A DNA stretch of 64,000 nt, from assembly GCA_016711125.1 (NCBI GenBank), contig JADJTQ010000012.1, positions 640,031 through 704,030 of the forward strand. Reading direction: 5' to 3'. Positions 29,674-39,969 of the stretch are shown here, in pieces. Position 1 is the stretch's first letter. Each line of letters opens with the position of its first letter. The translations under genes and the position numbers were made by a program. Below the pieces are notes generated by a model. It saw nothing but the letters and a program-made list of their open reading frames with translations. It did not search any database and had not been told where the DNA came from. This DNA is from Saprospiraceae bacterium. GTDB taxonomy: Bacteria > Bacteroidota > Bacteroidia > Chitinophagales > Saprospiraceae.

Positions 29674-31730
29674 TCAATTTTTGGGTTGCCAATCGGAAAG
29701 TGACTCGACTTTGATATATTGTTGAGTCTTATTTAATCTTGCATACAGTTTCTCAACCCAATGATATGTATCGGGTATTTTGCCAACCGAGATAATCTTT
29801 CTTGGAAACATTAAACCAGTTACTTGTGGCAAATCGGTCACTCGAAGACAGTTCAACATTTCGATGGCTTCTCCCCTGCCACTCGGTTCGCTTCCCTTAT
29901 TTTGGGTTGCCGGTGGATCCTTAATGATCAAGCCTGCAATATTGCCATTGAGCAAGGCTGCATATGATGCGACAGCAACCATCTCGCCCTCCGCTGCCAT
30001 ATAAATTTGCTGAGAATCGATCCCAGGCAGTTGAGTTAAGACATCTAGACATCTGATGACATCATAAACCCTCATAGAAGCAATGGTACGACCGGTCCAG
30101 GCAGCCGCGCGACGAATATGCCATTGGAGCGAGGGTGACCAACCGGTTTCCCCAACGCCCCTCGTTTCCAGATAGACAACATTAAATTGATCTGCAATTC
30201 CGGAGGACAAGCCATAGTGCTGGTATCGTTCTGCCTCGGGATTAATCAGGACCAATAAAAGTGGTGCATTTTTGTCGGCCGGTTGGCGCCGTAAGAGCGA
30301 AAAATTAAGCCTCCACCCTGCCTCTGAAACGAAACTATAATTTTGCCTACCGTATTTCGCAAAATCCCGATCCTGAAATTCGAGACGTAAATCAAAAGGC
30401 ACTTCGACAGTCGGAAAGGCTCGAAATGTTTTTGAGACAAGAAAATCCTTTACTGCCTCCCGATAGCGCTCCAAAGATTTCAAGTCATGTATCTCCGGTG
30501 ACTGAGCCAACCTGACAAAATGATCCTGGATAGTGGTCGTGATATCATTTGGAGGCACTCCATGAGAATAAACCTGTAATTGTTCTTCGGTGAGTCTTTC
30601 AGAAATATCGATTTCTTTGATTTTCTCAGGCGGCAAATCCATTCCCTTCAATTCTTTGAGAAAAAAGACAAAATCCAAGGTCGAAATTCTTCCATATTAC
30701 CATATCCATGCCCTCCAGGAGCCTCGATGAGACGCAGGTTATGTGATCTTCCGTATAAATTATAGATTGGGTTCATTCTGTCATACAATGCTCGTACCGC
30801 CTCAATTGAATAGTAACCATCGTCAGTTGTCTGAGCAATCACAAAGGGTCTTGGAGCAATGAGAGCTCCGATATCAGAAAAGTCGATGCCGTAGGTATTA
30901 ACCGGCATCATACAGTCACAGTGATCATCTATCGTGCGCTGACAGATCTGCCCCTCAACCGTAGCGGCACCGTCAACGGCCACTGCCCCCTTAATCCTTG
31001 GGTCGATAGCCGGCAAATACCAACTCTGCGATCCACCGCCGGAAATCCCAGTTACTCCGATTCGCGAAGTATCCACTTCGGGCAACTGACACAATAGATC
31101 GATACCCCTGATTCCGTTCCATACTTCGACTCCTCCCGGATTATAACCCTTGCTATACCAATGAAACCATCCTAAAGACTCGGCACCTAAATGCTCGCCC
31201 TTGACTTCTCCTCTCTGAATGGTCTCAATGATTAAACACACAAACCCATTTTCGGCAAACGATCTGGCATGGGATTGATAATGATGCTTCTGGGTATGAG
31301 AATGACCACATACATATAGTATTGCGGGGGCCGGTTGACTAAGACTGTCAGGGATATATAAATTAGCCGGGACATACAAATCGGGCTGTGACTGATAATA
31401 AAGTTTTACAATCCGGTATCCATCCTGCTGCATCACACCAGTAATGGTGACCGGTGGTGGAATTCGATTTTGCAAAACGGAATGATCTTGCAGTCCCAAC
31501 ATTTCGACTAATTCAGAAACTCGTTGTTCTCGTTGCGATTGCCACTGAGAAAGAGAGGTGACATCAGCCAGGGAATTATAGGTAATTGCACCAGCCACCG
31601 TGTTCAGGTAAGAGCGAATGTGATTAGCCTGATCAAAGAGGGGATTGATAGCCGCAGGTTGAATTTGCGCCTTCAGTTCAAAGCAAAAAATGCCAATCAA
31701 AACAATCAATCTAACGCTCGTGGGTAACAT
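29674..31730 (-). CDS. Secreted acetyl-xylan-esterase-like hydrolase, one frameshift
   Basis: Signal peptide (RLIVLIGIFCFELKAQIQ) then an alpha/beta hydrolase of the acetyl xylan esterase/7TMR-DISM-free type: AILYVCGHSHTQKHHYQSHA, SLGWFHWYSKGYNPGG, nucleophile elbow GVTGISGGGSQSW (Ser) and C-terminal GGHGY (His). The first frame stops after ILSFFSKN at ~30650; one T missing in the T-run at ~30668 gives SFFLKELKGMDLPPEKIKEI and a second half to 29674 that carries another hydrolase-like domain (PLLLVLINPEAERYQ, VVYLETRGVGETGW). Full length about 685 residues. It probably removes acetyl groups from polysaccharide. Confidence 0.8.
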
Positions 31731-31995
31731 GCCCCTAATCTAAGGAAAAACTTCGTTGACCATGACTTGGCAAAGCAAGATTTTAACTGATAATTTACTC
31801 TGCCATTGCCGTTACACCTATCGTCTCATTCAATCACAATCAGACTAAATTAGATCAAAGCCTCATTTTCATACAAGGATATAGAGAGATAATTGACCGA
31901 TGTAGATATGCCTGGAGCAGACTAGTAAAATACTCAAAGTCATCCCTAGTGTTTAGCAAGCTTGCCCGGTTTGTTTCACAAAGGGTCACCAAACA

Positions 31996-33210
31996 CTACC
32001 GCATCAAACAAGTTACATTGGCCACAGGAATGAGCGTTTTGAACCTTATTTTTTCATCCAGCTTCGTCCGTAGAGCAAAATTAAGGAGAATACCATTGCT
32101 CAATCGAAAGTCACCACCATAACTCATAGTGAATCTGGTAATAGATTCAATAGGTTCATCAAACATTAGCCAACCATTGTCCAGATCGCGGGCATATTTT
32201 GCTGCAAATAATTCCTCATCAGAAAATCCTGAATCAGAAAAATTCCTAAGTGATTCGTAGACTAGCTCACCATAGAAACTAAACCGTGCGCCACCAAAAC
32301 GAAAACTTGTACCCAACATAAAATCCTGATTTTCGCCTACTTTCTTGATTCGGGCGATTCCTCCGAGCAGACCACGATGGCCTGCCTTCACTGCACCATT
32401 AAGCCAAAGGGCATAACCTGCATTCTGTATATTTAAAGTGTCCAATTCGTTGGCATAGGTATATACCTTTCCAAATGCAATATCGAGTCCGCTGCTATTC
32501 CAGTTTTCGGCCATATAATTAGCCTGGACCTGGATCAATTCGGCCTTTTGCGATTTCTGTAACGTGGCCATTTCGCCTCTTGTATTAAAAATTTCTTCTC
32601 TGAGAATCAGTCTCTCCTCCCGGCCGGATACCGTATCTAATTGAGATTTCAGATCTTTAAGATATTCTTTGAGTGGCCCTTGAGACTCTGCTAATTCCTC
32701 GGCCATCTGTTTTAGCAGAGCTGGGTCAGAAACCGGATCTTTCGCCCGAAACAGGTTCATTTTTAAAGCATAGGCAAAATGATTGATACCATCATTTTTG
32801 GCGGTACCAAAAGACAAACTCAGAGTCGACAAAGTCTTCATGAAAGGAGTCGCTTTCCGGTATTCACCTAGTCCTTTACGATCATAATAAAACACCCAGA
32901 AAGGCTGCATCTCCAAAGCAAGATCGGGAGCCAGGTTGTAATTCTTTATACGCCAATCTACTTTAAAGTCCTGCACCGTACCGGGCCTCGTCACTAACTC
33001 AGGTGTCGCACCCAGCAATGAAAATGCAGGTGCCGATGGTATTGTAAATTCCGATTTTCGGATCAAATCTTCCGATAAAGTAGCCGCTTCCTCAATATAT
33101 TCATCCCCGGAATAATCTTGTTCGTAATATTCTTCCTCTACGTATTCATCCTGAGCTTGACTTAATACATATAGACAGAGACTGAGGCTTAAAATTAGGA
33201 AGCGTTTCAT
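31996..33210 (-). CDS. Envelope protein of unknown function
   Basis: A 404-residue exported protein. Signal peptide (KRFLILSLSLCLYVLSQAQ), then an acidic stretch (EYVEEEYYEQDYSGDEY), a conserved-looking IPSAPAFSLLGATPELVTRPG motif and alternating amphipathic segments ending in LLNFALRTKLDEKIRF, which fits an outer-membrane barrel. A coiled-coil-like stretch occupies residues ~165-215. Family not recognised. The palindrome at 33278-33295 is centred 76 bases upstream of its ATG, next to the solo LuxR gene. Confidence 0.65.
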   Translation of the reverse strand: MKRFLILSLSLCLYVLSQAQDEYVEEEYYEQDYSGDEYIEEAATLSEDLIRKSEFTIPSAPAFSLLGATPELVTRPGTVQDFKVDWRIKNYNLAPDLALEMQPFWVFYYDRKGLGEYRKATPFMKTLSTLSLSFGTAKNDGINHFAYALKMNLFRAKDPVSDPALLKQMAEELAESQGPLKEYLKDLKSQLDTVSGREERLILREEIFNTRGEMATLQKSQKAELIQVQANYMAENWNSSGLDIAFGKVYTYANELDTLNIQNAGYALWLNGAVKAGHRGLLGGIARIKKVGENQDFMLGTSFRFGGARFSFYGELVYESLRNFSDSGFSDEELFAAKYARDLDNGWLMFDEPIESITRFTMSYGGDFRLSNGILLNFALRTKLDEKIRFKTLIPVANVTCLMR

Positions 33211-33277
33211 AATATTGGTTTGTTAAGAAATTCAAAAAAGTGATGGTACAAAAATGGGACAAACCAATACGGATTGT

Positions 33278-33295
33278 ATCACCCGAATGGGTGAT
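33278..33295. promoter_or_regulatory. Palindromic operator candidate, copy 2
   Basis: Perfect inverted repeat ATCACCC-gaat-GGGTGAT, 76 bases upstream of the envelope-protein ATG at 33210. Same half-site as 17770-17788. Confidence 0.5.
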
Positions 33296-33527
33296 TTTGG
33301 TTGAGACAAGAAAAAGCTGTGTCGTGTCCTGTCGTAAGAATGCATAAATTTTCCCAAAACGGTCAATGTCTTTCTCTTCTATTATTGTAGAAGAAGTACA
33401 CGATCCCAAGCTAAGGACAATTGGTAAATCGAGTACGTACGACCGTTTCAGGCCTAAGGCAATAAATAAAAAAATAGTTCCCCCATAAATCAACGCCTTG
33501 AATTGGACTCCTGGAAGAAATTTAATA

Positions 33528-33719
33528 TTATCTCAATCTCAAGTAACGTACAGAAGCCTGAGTTCTGTTTTCTACCTTCAATTTTCTAAATACATGTCTA
33601 AGGTGGGTTTTTATGGTATTAACGGAGACCTGCAATTTATCCGCTACCTCGATGTTAGATTTGCCTTCAATAATGAGATCCATGACATGTTGTTCGCGAT
33701 CAGTAAGTAACTTATTCAT
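33528..33719 (-). CDS. Solo LuxR-type HTH protein
   Basis: Only 63 residues: LLTDREQHVMDLIIEGKSNI, EVADKLQVSVNTIKTHL, RHVFRKLKVENRTQASVRYL. This is the complete GerE/LuxR DNA-binding domain with no sensor or receiver domain. The start codon sits about 60 bases downstream of palindrome copy 3 (33770-33787), and a TAGTTTTG stretch (TAnnTTTG consensus) at 33741-33748 on the - strand could be the -7 element. It likely regulates itself and the envelope gene; partner signals unknown. Confidence 0.75.
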   Translation of the reverse strand: MNKLLTDREQHVMDLIIEGKSNIEVADKLQVSVNTIKTHLRHVFRKLKVENRTQASVRYLRLR

Positions 33720-33769
33720 CTCAAAAAGTTATACCAAGCTCAAAACTAGGATTTCAAGATCAAATTAAG

Positions 33770-33787
33770 ATCACCTGAAAGGGTGAT
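33770..33787. promoter_or_regulatory. Palindromic operator candidate, copy 3
   Basis: ATCACC-tgaaa-GGGTGAT (one half-site base short) about 60 bases upstream of the solo LuxR start. It suggests autoregulation. Confidence 0.45.
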
Positions 33788-33915
33788 ATTGCAGATGTAA
33801 AATCACAGTAAGATTGTAGTCGAATGATAGGGGCGATGAGTTATCCCTTTTTTCGTAACGCAGGTATTTCCAAAGCCTCTCTTACGATTGCAGATCCCTC
33901 TTTTTATCCATTTTG

Positions 33916-34533
33916 TTACTCTTGCAATAGATCCCGATAATCGAGCACACTACTTTCCAACACCCGTCTGGCCATTATCCGATCATAGACCTCGGAGATC
34001 CGGGTGACCTGGGGTTGATCCGGAAGTTGTTTATAGGTCAGGAAATAGTGTTTTAACCGATCTAAGAGACTTACCGGGAGGTCCCTAATATCTTTAAAAG
34101 TGCCGTAAAAATCATCTTGTTTTAAGATCGCAATAATCTTGTCATCAACTTCATTATTGTCGACCAGACGTAAACCACCAATCGGAATCGCCTCTACAAT
34201 TATGTCACCCCTACTGATATGTCTCTCAGTAAGTACACAAATATCCAATGGGTCACCATCTCCCAACAACTTCGAAGATCCAGTGAATTCCCCGCCGGTC
34301 ATTGCTACGTGTATGCCACAGTAAGTTTTGGGTACAAAGCCGTATAGTGCTGGCAGGATATTGGAGTACTTCTGTAATCGATCAATTTTACAATATCCCG
34401 AATTTTTATCGAGTTCATATTTTACGGTATCCGATGGAATGATCTCAATAAAAGCATTGACCACCTCCGGAAAATTTACTCCGGATGAGATACCATGCCA
34501 GGGATGTGACTTAAAGATTGAAAAGGAAGACAT
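33916..34533 (-). CDS. ppa: Family I inorganic pyrophosphatase
   Basis: A 205-residue soluble enzyme hydrolysing pyrophosphate. The core LLGDGDPLDICVL is the family I motif (D-x-D-P-x-D metal ligands), flanked by KYELDKNSGYCKIDR and GYFLTYKQLP-like active-site lysine and tyrosine segments (HYFLTYK). Eukaryote-like branch length is normal for Bacteroidota. It stands alone. Confidence 0.9.
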   Translation of the reverse strand: MSSFSIFKSHPWHGISSGVNFPEVVNAFIEIIPSDTVKYELDKNSGYCKIDRLQKYSNILPALYGFVPKTYCGIHVAMTGGEFTGSSKLLGDGDPLDICVLTERHISRGDIIVEAIPIGGLRLVDNNEVDDKIIAILKQDDFYGTFKDIRDLPVSLLDRLKHYFLTYKQLPDQPQVTRISEVYDRIMARRVLESSVLDYRDLLQE

Positions 34534-34695
34534 AACGTTTAAAGATATGAAAGAGAAGCGCTGATAAGTAAAATACTTACCAGCACTCCAGGAACTTATA
34601 CAAAAGTAACAATTGCATGTTATACTTTAGCTATTGCTGACCTCTCACAGACTTTACACGAATAATTCTTTAAACTAAAAAAGCACAAATTATTT

Positions 34696-34824
34696 TCATG
34701 ACGTCTGGGTCGCTGCCAGATATATAAGCCAACCGATCGCCAGAGCCAGGGCTAAAAATTCCATTCCTAGAAAAAATGTTAATGCAAAATTATTTTTTAA
34801 ATTTTTGAATTTTAATATTGACAT
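34696..34824 (-). CDS. Small membrane peptide
   Basis: A 42-codon frame from ATG at 34824 reads MSILKFKNLKNNFALTFF then GMEFLALALAIGWLIYLAA, a basic start and one membrane helix. Nothing overlaps it. The function is unknown and the call rests only on composition. Confidence 0.35.
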   Translation of the reverse strand: MSILKFKNLKNNFALTFFLGMEFLALALAIGWLIYLAATQTS

Positions 34825-34995
34825 GATGTATATGATAGTAAAATCGATTGCCAGCTGCTTTCCACCTAACTTCAGTGGGCGTCATGCAATTAAAATCCGC
34901 AGACTAAAGCAGCTGAATCAATTGGTAAATGTTAATAAAAATGGTTTGATTCGATCCGGAAGATCACTAAATTGATGCCTTAAAAGCTGTGATCG

Positions 34996-35328
34996 CTAAC
35001 ACAAGAGTTGGTGATATAGGATCACCCGATCGTAAACGGTCAATAAATGATTTTGACCACGACTGACTTCTTCTCGGTTTCCCTTCTCAAGATTACTCTC
35101 GTCCAGGTCGAAAAAAGATGTAACCGTGGATCTCTGCTCAGATTCTGAGCTTAAATTTCGCTGCCCCCGTTCAACCCACGCAACCAAATTGTCCAACGGA
35201 GCAGGGACATCATAACTACTTGAAGTCATGGTCACTTCAACGTCCCGATGATCATTTAATAATCCCTCGGGTGCAATGTAACCTAGATACGTTACAAAAA
35301 ATAGATGAAGCAACAGAAGAATTCTCAT
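34996..35328 (-). CDS. Small exported protein, unknown
   Basis: From ATG 35328 it starts with MRILLLLHLFFVTYLG, a signal-like segment, followed by about 95 polar residues (DVPAPLDNLVAWVERGQRN, STVTSFFDLDESNLE). A longer frame upstream overlaps the NhaD end and is less likely. No family was recognised. Confidence 0.4.
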   Translation of the reverse strand: MRILLLLHLFFVTYLGYIAPEGLLNDHRDVEVTMTSSSYDVPAPLDNLVAWVERGQRNLSSESEQRSTVTSFFDLDESNLEKGNREEVSRGQNHLLTVYDRVILYHQLLC

Positions 35329-35389
35329 TGATATCACTGCAATGGATAGATAACGCAAAAATCGGTAAGGTAGTTTCAATAGTCTTAGA

Positions 35390-36711
35390 TTAGTGAAAAA
35401 CCAGGTAAATCGAAAGTAATCCAACCAGATAACCACAAAGGGCCAGTAGACTGATCTTTTTTAGATACCAAATGAAGTCTATCCGTAGAATACCCATCAT
35501 AGCTACTCCTGCGGCAGAACCGATAATTAATACACTTCCTCCGGTACCTGCACAATAGGCCAGCAGTTCCCAAAAATGGTGATCCTGAGGGTAAGTATCT
35601 AACGAATACATACCCATCGCACCAGCTACCAGAGGAACATTATCAACAATGGCTGAAAGTAACCCAATGGTCAAATTGATCAGGTAAATACTTCCAAGTG
35701 CATGATCAATTATCTGCGCAAAATCAAGTAAAATTCCTGTGGTTTGAAGACTGGCAACAGCCAGAAGGATGCCAAGAAAGAATAAGATACTAGGGGTGTC
35801 AATACGGCGGATCACGCTACCCACCGACAGACCTTCGGTATCTTCATGTGATTTGTTCCGATGCAAAATTTCGGTAGTAATCCAGAGGACCGAAAGACTT
35901 CCCAGCATTCCCATAAAGGGTGGAAGATGTGTGATATTTTAAATACAGGTACGAACAATAGTCCGAGGACACCCAAACAGAGAATCAGTTTTTGTTCGAA
36001 GGACGTCACCTGAGCCTGGTTGTGTAACATCTTGAGGGGCTCCGATGGCCTCTCAAGTTCTCCCCGCATGGTGAATGATAAAATGATGAGTGGGACCAGC
36101 AAACATATGACACTGGGCATAAAGAGATGTTGAACGATCGATAAGGCGGAAATTTGATTGCCGATCCAGAGCATAATGGTCGTCACATCACCGATGGGTG
36201 ACCAGGCACCTCCGGCATTGGCCGCAATAATCACCATACCACCATAAAACCAAAGATCTTCCTTTTGCTTGATCAGTTTGCGAAGCAATGTGGCCATGAC
36301 AATGGTGGTGGTCAGATTATCCAGTATAGCTGAAAGAAAAAAGGTGACGAAGCAAACCATCCACATCAATCTTACCTTGTTCCTCGTTTTAATAATATCA
36401 GTCACAAGATTAAATCCCTGATGGGAATCAATCAATTCAACGATGGTCATAGCAGCTAAAAGAAAAAACAAGATTTCGGCAATTTCTCCGATATGGTGAA
36501 GAAGCGACTCTTCGATATGATGGGTCATATTAAATGAGCCCAGGAATTCTGCTGTCTCCTCAGCAAAAAAAGTATTCCCCGAATAAACCATAATGGTCCA
36601 GCAGATGACACCGGTAATTAATGCAGTTGCCGCCTTATCAACCTTGACCGTATGCTCGAGGGCGATAAACAAATAGCCAACAATGAAGGAAAAAACGATC
36701 AGGAGATACAT
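35390..36711 (-). CDS. nhaD: NhaD-type Na+/H+ antiporter, one frameshift
   Basis: About 440 residues and a dozen membrane helices. The ion-transporter superfamily core is intact: FLSAILDNLTTTIVMATLL (D-N-L-T), IIAANAGGAWSPIGDVTTIML (N-A-G-G-x-x-T/S-P-x-G-D) and in the C-half LSAIVDNVPLVAGAMGM. One A missing in the A-run at ~35938 (VFK-N-ITHLPPFMGML) splits it into two frames. I prefer the start at 36711 (MYLLIVFSFIVGYLF). It exports Na+ in exchange for protons, in keeping with a saline habitat. Confidence 0.87.
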
Positions 36712-36889
36712 CTTTCTAATTAAGTATCGAAAATTACACAATTTTAATTCCCAAGCATAAAAATTTCATTTCCTTGTCAAAGTACTTACTTGAGGCACCT
36801 ATGAAGCCAGGTTGCCTTAGAGACTATGAAATCTTTGTTCAACATCTTTCTCTTCGAAGCTGGGTTATTGACATCCCCATAGGAGGCCG

Positions 36890-37140
36890 TTGAACTACGC
36901 AACTTCAGGCTGAATCCGTAAATCGTAGTTTCTAGTTGGGCGAGACGAAGGATTCTGCTGGAAGTTGTAACAGATTACCTTTCCACCGTGGCGCTTCGTC
37001 GCCGAAGTGGCTCGTCCCTGCGCTATAGGCTTCAGCCAAGTCCCTCGCTCGACGCTAAAGCTATGAGCGACAGCGTCCTCCTGGGAGGCTACGGCCTCCG
37101 GGGGACGGCGCATTGCACATGGGTGACCAGTCGGTAAGGT
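36890..37140. other. GC-rich, hairpin-rich segment
   Basis: GC content jumps compared with the AT-rich surroundings. Stems visible by eye include GGAGGC-tac-GGCCTCC (~37083-37100), GGCG-cttcgt-CGCC (~36992-37005) and GACGCT paired with AGCGTC (~37050-37078). It could be a structured RNA or the end of a lost mobile element. No known RNA family consensus was matched. Confidence 0.35.
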
Positions 37141-37247
37141 CTCAACAAAGGTAGAAACAGCGAGAATGGCTGAGTCATGTCAAAGTAATCTAATTTTTAT
37201 AAAATCAGTGCGCGACGAGTATTTCAACAGCATTTAGGGAGGTATTT

Positions 37248-37389
37248 ATGACCTGCAATCGTATCATGCATATTTTAGCACTTTGCCTTTATCACCTGGT
37301 TTAGTATAGTGCTTGCCTTTAAAGCCAGCGGAGACGCCGGCACCGGCTCTGGAGGGGTATGGCTTTTACCCTCCACTATGGGAGCGTAG
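37248..37389 (+). CDS. Possible small secreted peptide with frameshift
   Basis: A strong GGGAGG site precedes ATG 37248. The frame MTCNRIMHILALC changes by one base at ~37286 to FITWFSIVLAFKASG then DAGTGSGGVWLLPSTMGA and a stop at 37389. Together they make a signal-peptide-like 46-residue product with a Gly-rich tail. Uncorrected it ends after 18 codons. Speculative. Confidence 0.25.
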
Positions 37390-37426
37390 CAGATATATGT
37401 CTAACGGTTGGCTCATTTTCGTTTCC

Positions 37427-37634
37427 AAGATCAATATCAAGAGGAGATTAGATCCGTCAATTCTGGCCGGACAAAATTTATGTTGACTGGCTTATGAAAA
37501 ACAAACAGCCCTCTTTCACATCAAATCCACCCAGAATATAAATTCTGGGCTCTCTTTTATCTCGAGATCCATATCAAGCGAAGAGGAGATCCGTCACTTC
37601 TGGCCGGACAAAATTTATGTTGGCTGGCTTATGA
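37427..37634. repeat. Imperfect 70-base direct repeat
   Basis: Copies at ~37427-37497 and ~37566-37634 share TCTGGCCGGACAAAATTTAT and the flanking GATC-ATATCAAG and GGCTTATGAAA parts, with a few substitutions and a small indel. The spacer holds the hairpin at 37530. It does not encode protein in any evident way. Confidence 0.7.
37530..37558 (+). terminator. Terminator-like hairpin
   Basis: CCCAGAAT-ataa-ATTCTGGG (37530-37549) followed by ctctctttt. It lies between the two 70-base repeat copies. Confidence 0.55.
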
Positions 37635-37650
37635 AACAGCTTCTTAGATT

Positions 37651-37684
37651 AAAAAAAGCCGCATTACTTTTAACGCGGCTTTTA
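37651..37684. terminator. Rho-independent terminator hairpin
   Basis: AAAAAAAGCCGC-loop-GCGGCTTTT, A-run on one side and T-run on the other, so it may act on both strands. No gene sits directly upstream, which suggests an unseen short transcript ends here. Confidence 0.7.
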
Positions 37685-38619
37685 TAATACCAACTTATGT
37701 ACCAGTACTGCAAACTTTCAATTTAAATCTCTTTATTAATTAAATTATACAATTAAAAAAGCCAGCGGCCGGATTTCGGCGATTTGCGATTCAAAAAGAA
37801 TTCCATCAGCGCTCCGTTATTTTCAAAACGAACCGCCACCCAGCGCGCTGGCCGTCACCCAATTGACTCTCAATATTCTCTTTTTTTTTATTCATATCTA
37901 TCAAAAGAAGATGATCGTATCCCACAAAGGGTCAGATGTTAATTGATGGATCAACCGGGCATCTATGTAGCGTGGTTACCAACTAACCAAAATACAATGT
38001 CTGCTCAAAAAAGAGTCGTTCGTAATAAATTAAGTCTTGATGAATCACATTCCAGGAATAAGAATGCTGTCGATGTGTCGTATGTAATAACTAATAAAAG
38101 CTAATTTATTGGAAATATTGTTCGGGTGTCATAAAATTAATACGTTAAAATCTAAAAAGCGGGACTTCTGAACAGTTTTTGTGCAAATTTTTACCTTGAC
38201 TTTGATTGGCTGATTTTCAATGACTGATTTTGAATGAAATTGAAAACATTTGAGTAGTTGAGTCCAAAGTCCCCTTCATCTTTTATCATATCCAGATATT
38301 GATCGTTTCGCACCAGCTGCCTGCTACCTCATTTCCGATCCAACCCTGGCAGCGACAAAGGCGAGTATAATGTCCAGCCCCTTGAGATAGGATTCATTGT
38401 TATTAATCACCAAGTCTACTATTCTTTTAGATAAATTATCCAACGCTAAATTTGACGAATTTGAAAATGAACCATTTAGACTTAGTCTCCGAAAACCGAA
38501 GTGGTGATTTTCAATAGCACGGTTTAACCCTGAAAAATAGCAGTTCCCATCAAATTTTACCTGCCTATATATCCTCAGTAGGTACCATTTCCAAAACATG
38601 ATAAAAAGAAGGTGTAAGA

Positions 38620-39948
38620 ATGGAGATTTACTATCTTGGCTTTAGTATGGACCTATTTAATGATATTCTCCGAGGTTGTCTAGGCCTAGGTGCCTTACTA
38701 GGCATTTGCTATTTATTGAGCAGCAGTCGTAAATCGATAGATTGGCGATTGGTGGGTATCGGAATGGCCCTTCAGGTGATACTTGCTTTTTTGATGCTTA
38801 AAGTGCCGATTGTCAGGGCCTTATTCAAGGTCATTGTCGATTTTTTTGTGCTGATGATCAGCGCGACCGAACAATCTGCTAAATTCCTCTTTGGTAATTT
38901 GGCCGATCCCACGGAGCCCTTCGGATTTGCTTTTTATGTGCTGCCTACCATTGTTTTTTTTTCAGCCTTGTCCTCTCTATTATACTATCTCGGCATTCTG
39001 CAGAGGGTGGTGTATGGTTTTGCCTGGCTGATGAATAAAACGATGCGGCTTTCAGGAGCAGAGAGTCTTGCAGCTGCCGCCAATGTATTTATTGGCCAAA
39101 CGGAGGCTCCACTGATTGTTAAACCTTATCTCGAGCGCATGACAAAATCAGAAATCAATTGCCTGATGACGGGTGGAATGGCGACCATTGCGGGGGGAGT
39201 TTTTGGAGCGTATATGGCAATGCTGGGCGGCACCACGATCGAGGGAAAACAACTTTTTGGAATGCACTTACTTACTGCTTCCATCATTTCAGCTCCTGCA
39301 GCCATCGTGGCGGCGAAAATGCTGTTTCCCGAAATAAACCGGGACAAAATCGAAAAGAACATCGATATCCCCCGAAATGAGGCGGGAAGTAATGTACTGG
39401 ATGCTCTGTCGACAGGCACTACAGATGGCGTTAAACTCGCCGTTAATGTTGGCGCGATGCTTTTGGCTTTTATGGCATTTATTTATCTGGCTAACAGCAT
39501 ATTCTTTGAGCTCGGCAAATGGACTAATCTCAATGCTGTAATCGCCTCTAAGACCAATGGTACTTATGATGGATTTACTCTGCAATATATCTTTGGAATT
39601 CTTTTCAGCCCAATTGCCTGGCTAGTGGGGGTACCAGGTTCAGATATAGTGGCCGTCGGTCAGATGCTCGGAGAAAAGACGATGTTAAAGGAATTCTTTG
39701 CATACATCACCTTAACTGACATGAAAAATGCGGCAACAATAAGTACTAAATCGATCATCATCGCTACTTACGCCCTTTGCGGTTTTGCTAATTTTGCATC
39801 GATTGGCATTCAGATAGGTGGTATTGGTGCCATCGCCCCCGGGCAAAGAAAGAACCTATCTCAGTTAGGCATCCGTGCATTGATTGGTGGGACCATTGCC
39901 TGCCTTTTTACGGCAACCATTGCCGGAGTGCTGGTACGTGGATTGTGA
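38620..39948 (+). CDS. nupC: CNT-family nucleoside transporter
   Basis: A 442-residue concentrative nucleoside transporter with eight or more helices. The family signatures are present: AANVFIGQTEAPLIVKPYL (G-Q-T-E-A-P nucleoside/Na+ site), MTGGMATIAGGVFGAYM (gate) and ALCGFANFASIGIQIGGIGA (N-F-x-S-I-x-I). The AAGG RBS lies 9 bases before ATG 38620. It starts the salvage locus; the purine phosphorylase follows 21 bases later. Confidence 0.92.
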   Translation: MEIYYLGFSMDLFNDILRGCLGLGALLGICYLLSSSRKSIDWRLVGIGMALQVILAFLMLKVPIVRALFKVIVDFFVLMISATEQSAKFLFGNLADPTEPFGFAFYVLPTIVFFSALSSLLYYLGILQRVVYGFAWLMNKTMRLSGAESLAAAANVFIGQTEAPLIVKPYLERMTKSEINCLMTGGMATIAGGVFGAYMAMLGGTTIEGKQLFGMHLLTASIISAPAAIVAAKMLFPEINRDKIEKNIDIPRNEAGSNVLDALSTGTTDGVKLAVNVGAMLLAFMAFIYLANSIFFELGKWTNLNAVIASKTNGTYDGFTLQYIFGILFSPIAWLVGVPGSDIVAVGQMLGEKTMLKEFFAYITLTDMKNAATISTKSIIIATYALCGFANFASIGIQIGGIGAIAPGQRKNLSQLGIRALIGGTIACLFTATIAGVLVRGL

Positions 39949-39969
39949 AAACTAAAACCGTATTATTTA

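Larger units (their letters stand above)
36742..38619. other. 1.9-kb gene-poor region
   Basis: No convincing gene of normal size. It holds a GC-rich hairpin-rich segment (~36890-37140), a possible 46-residue secreted peptide (37248-37389), a 70-base direct repeat, and terminator-like hairpins at 37530-37553 and 37651-37684, each listed separately. From 37700 to 38600 it is AT-rich, with one palindrome CCAGCGCGCTGG near 37842 and no feature I can name. A 91-codon frame on the - strand at 38324-38599 is not supported by any motif. Confidence 0.5.

Noticed and set aside
33146..33493. 115-codon frame on - strand with a hydrophobic start
   Set aside because: It overlaps the start of the envelope-protein gene in another frame and contains the palindrome at 33278, so it is better read as promoter DNA.
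36895..37113. 72-codon frame on - strand in the GC-rich segment
   Set aside because: It follows stem-loop DNA with a biased Arg/Ala composition; no protein family recognised.
37651..37684. Idea that the hairpin ends a tmRNA, RNase P or SRP RNA
   Set aside because: None of the conserved sequences of these RNAs is visible upstream.
38324..38599. 91-codon frame on - strand before nupC
   Set aside because: No motif, and it would occupy the region expected to hold the nupC promoter.
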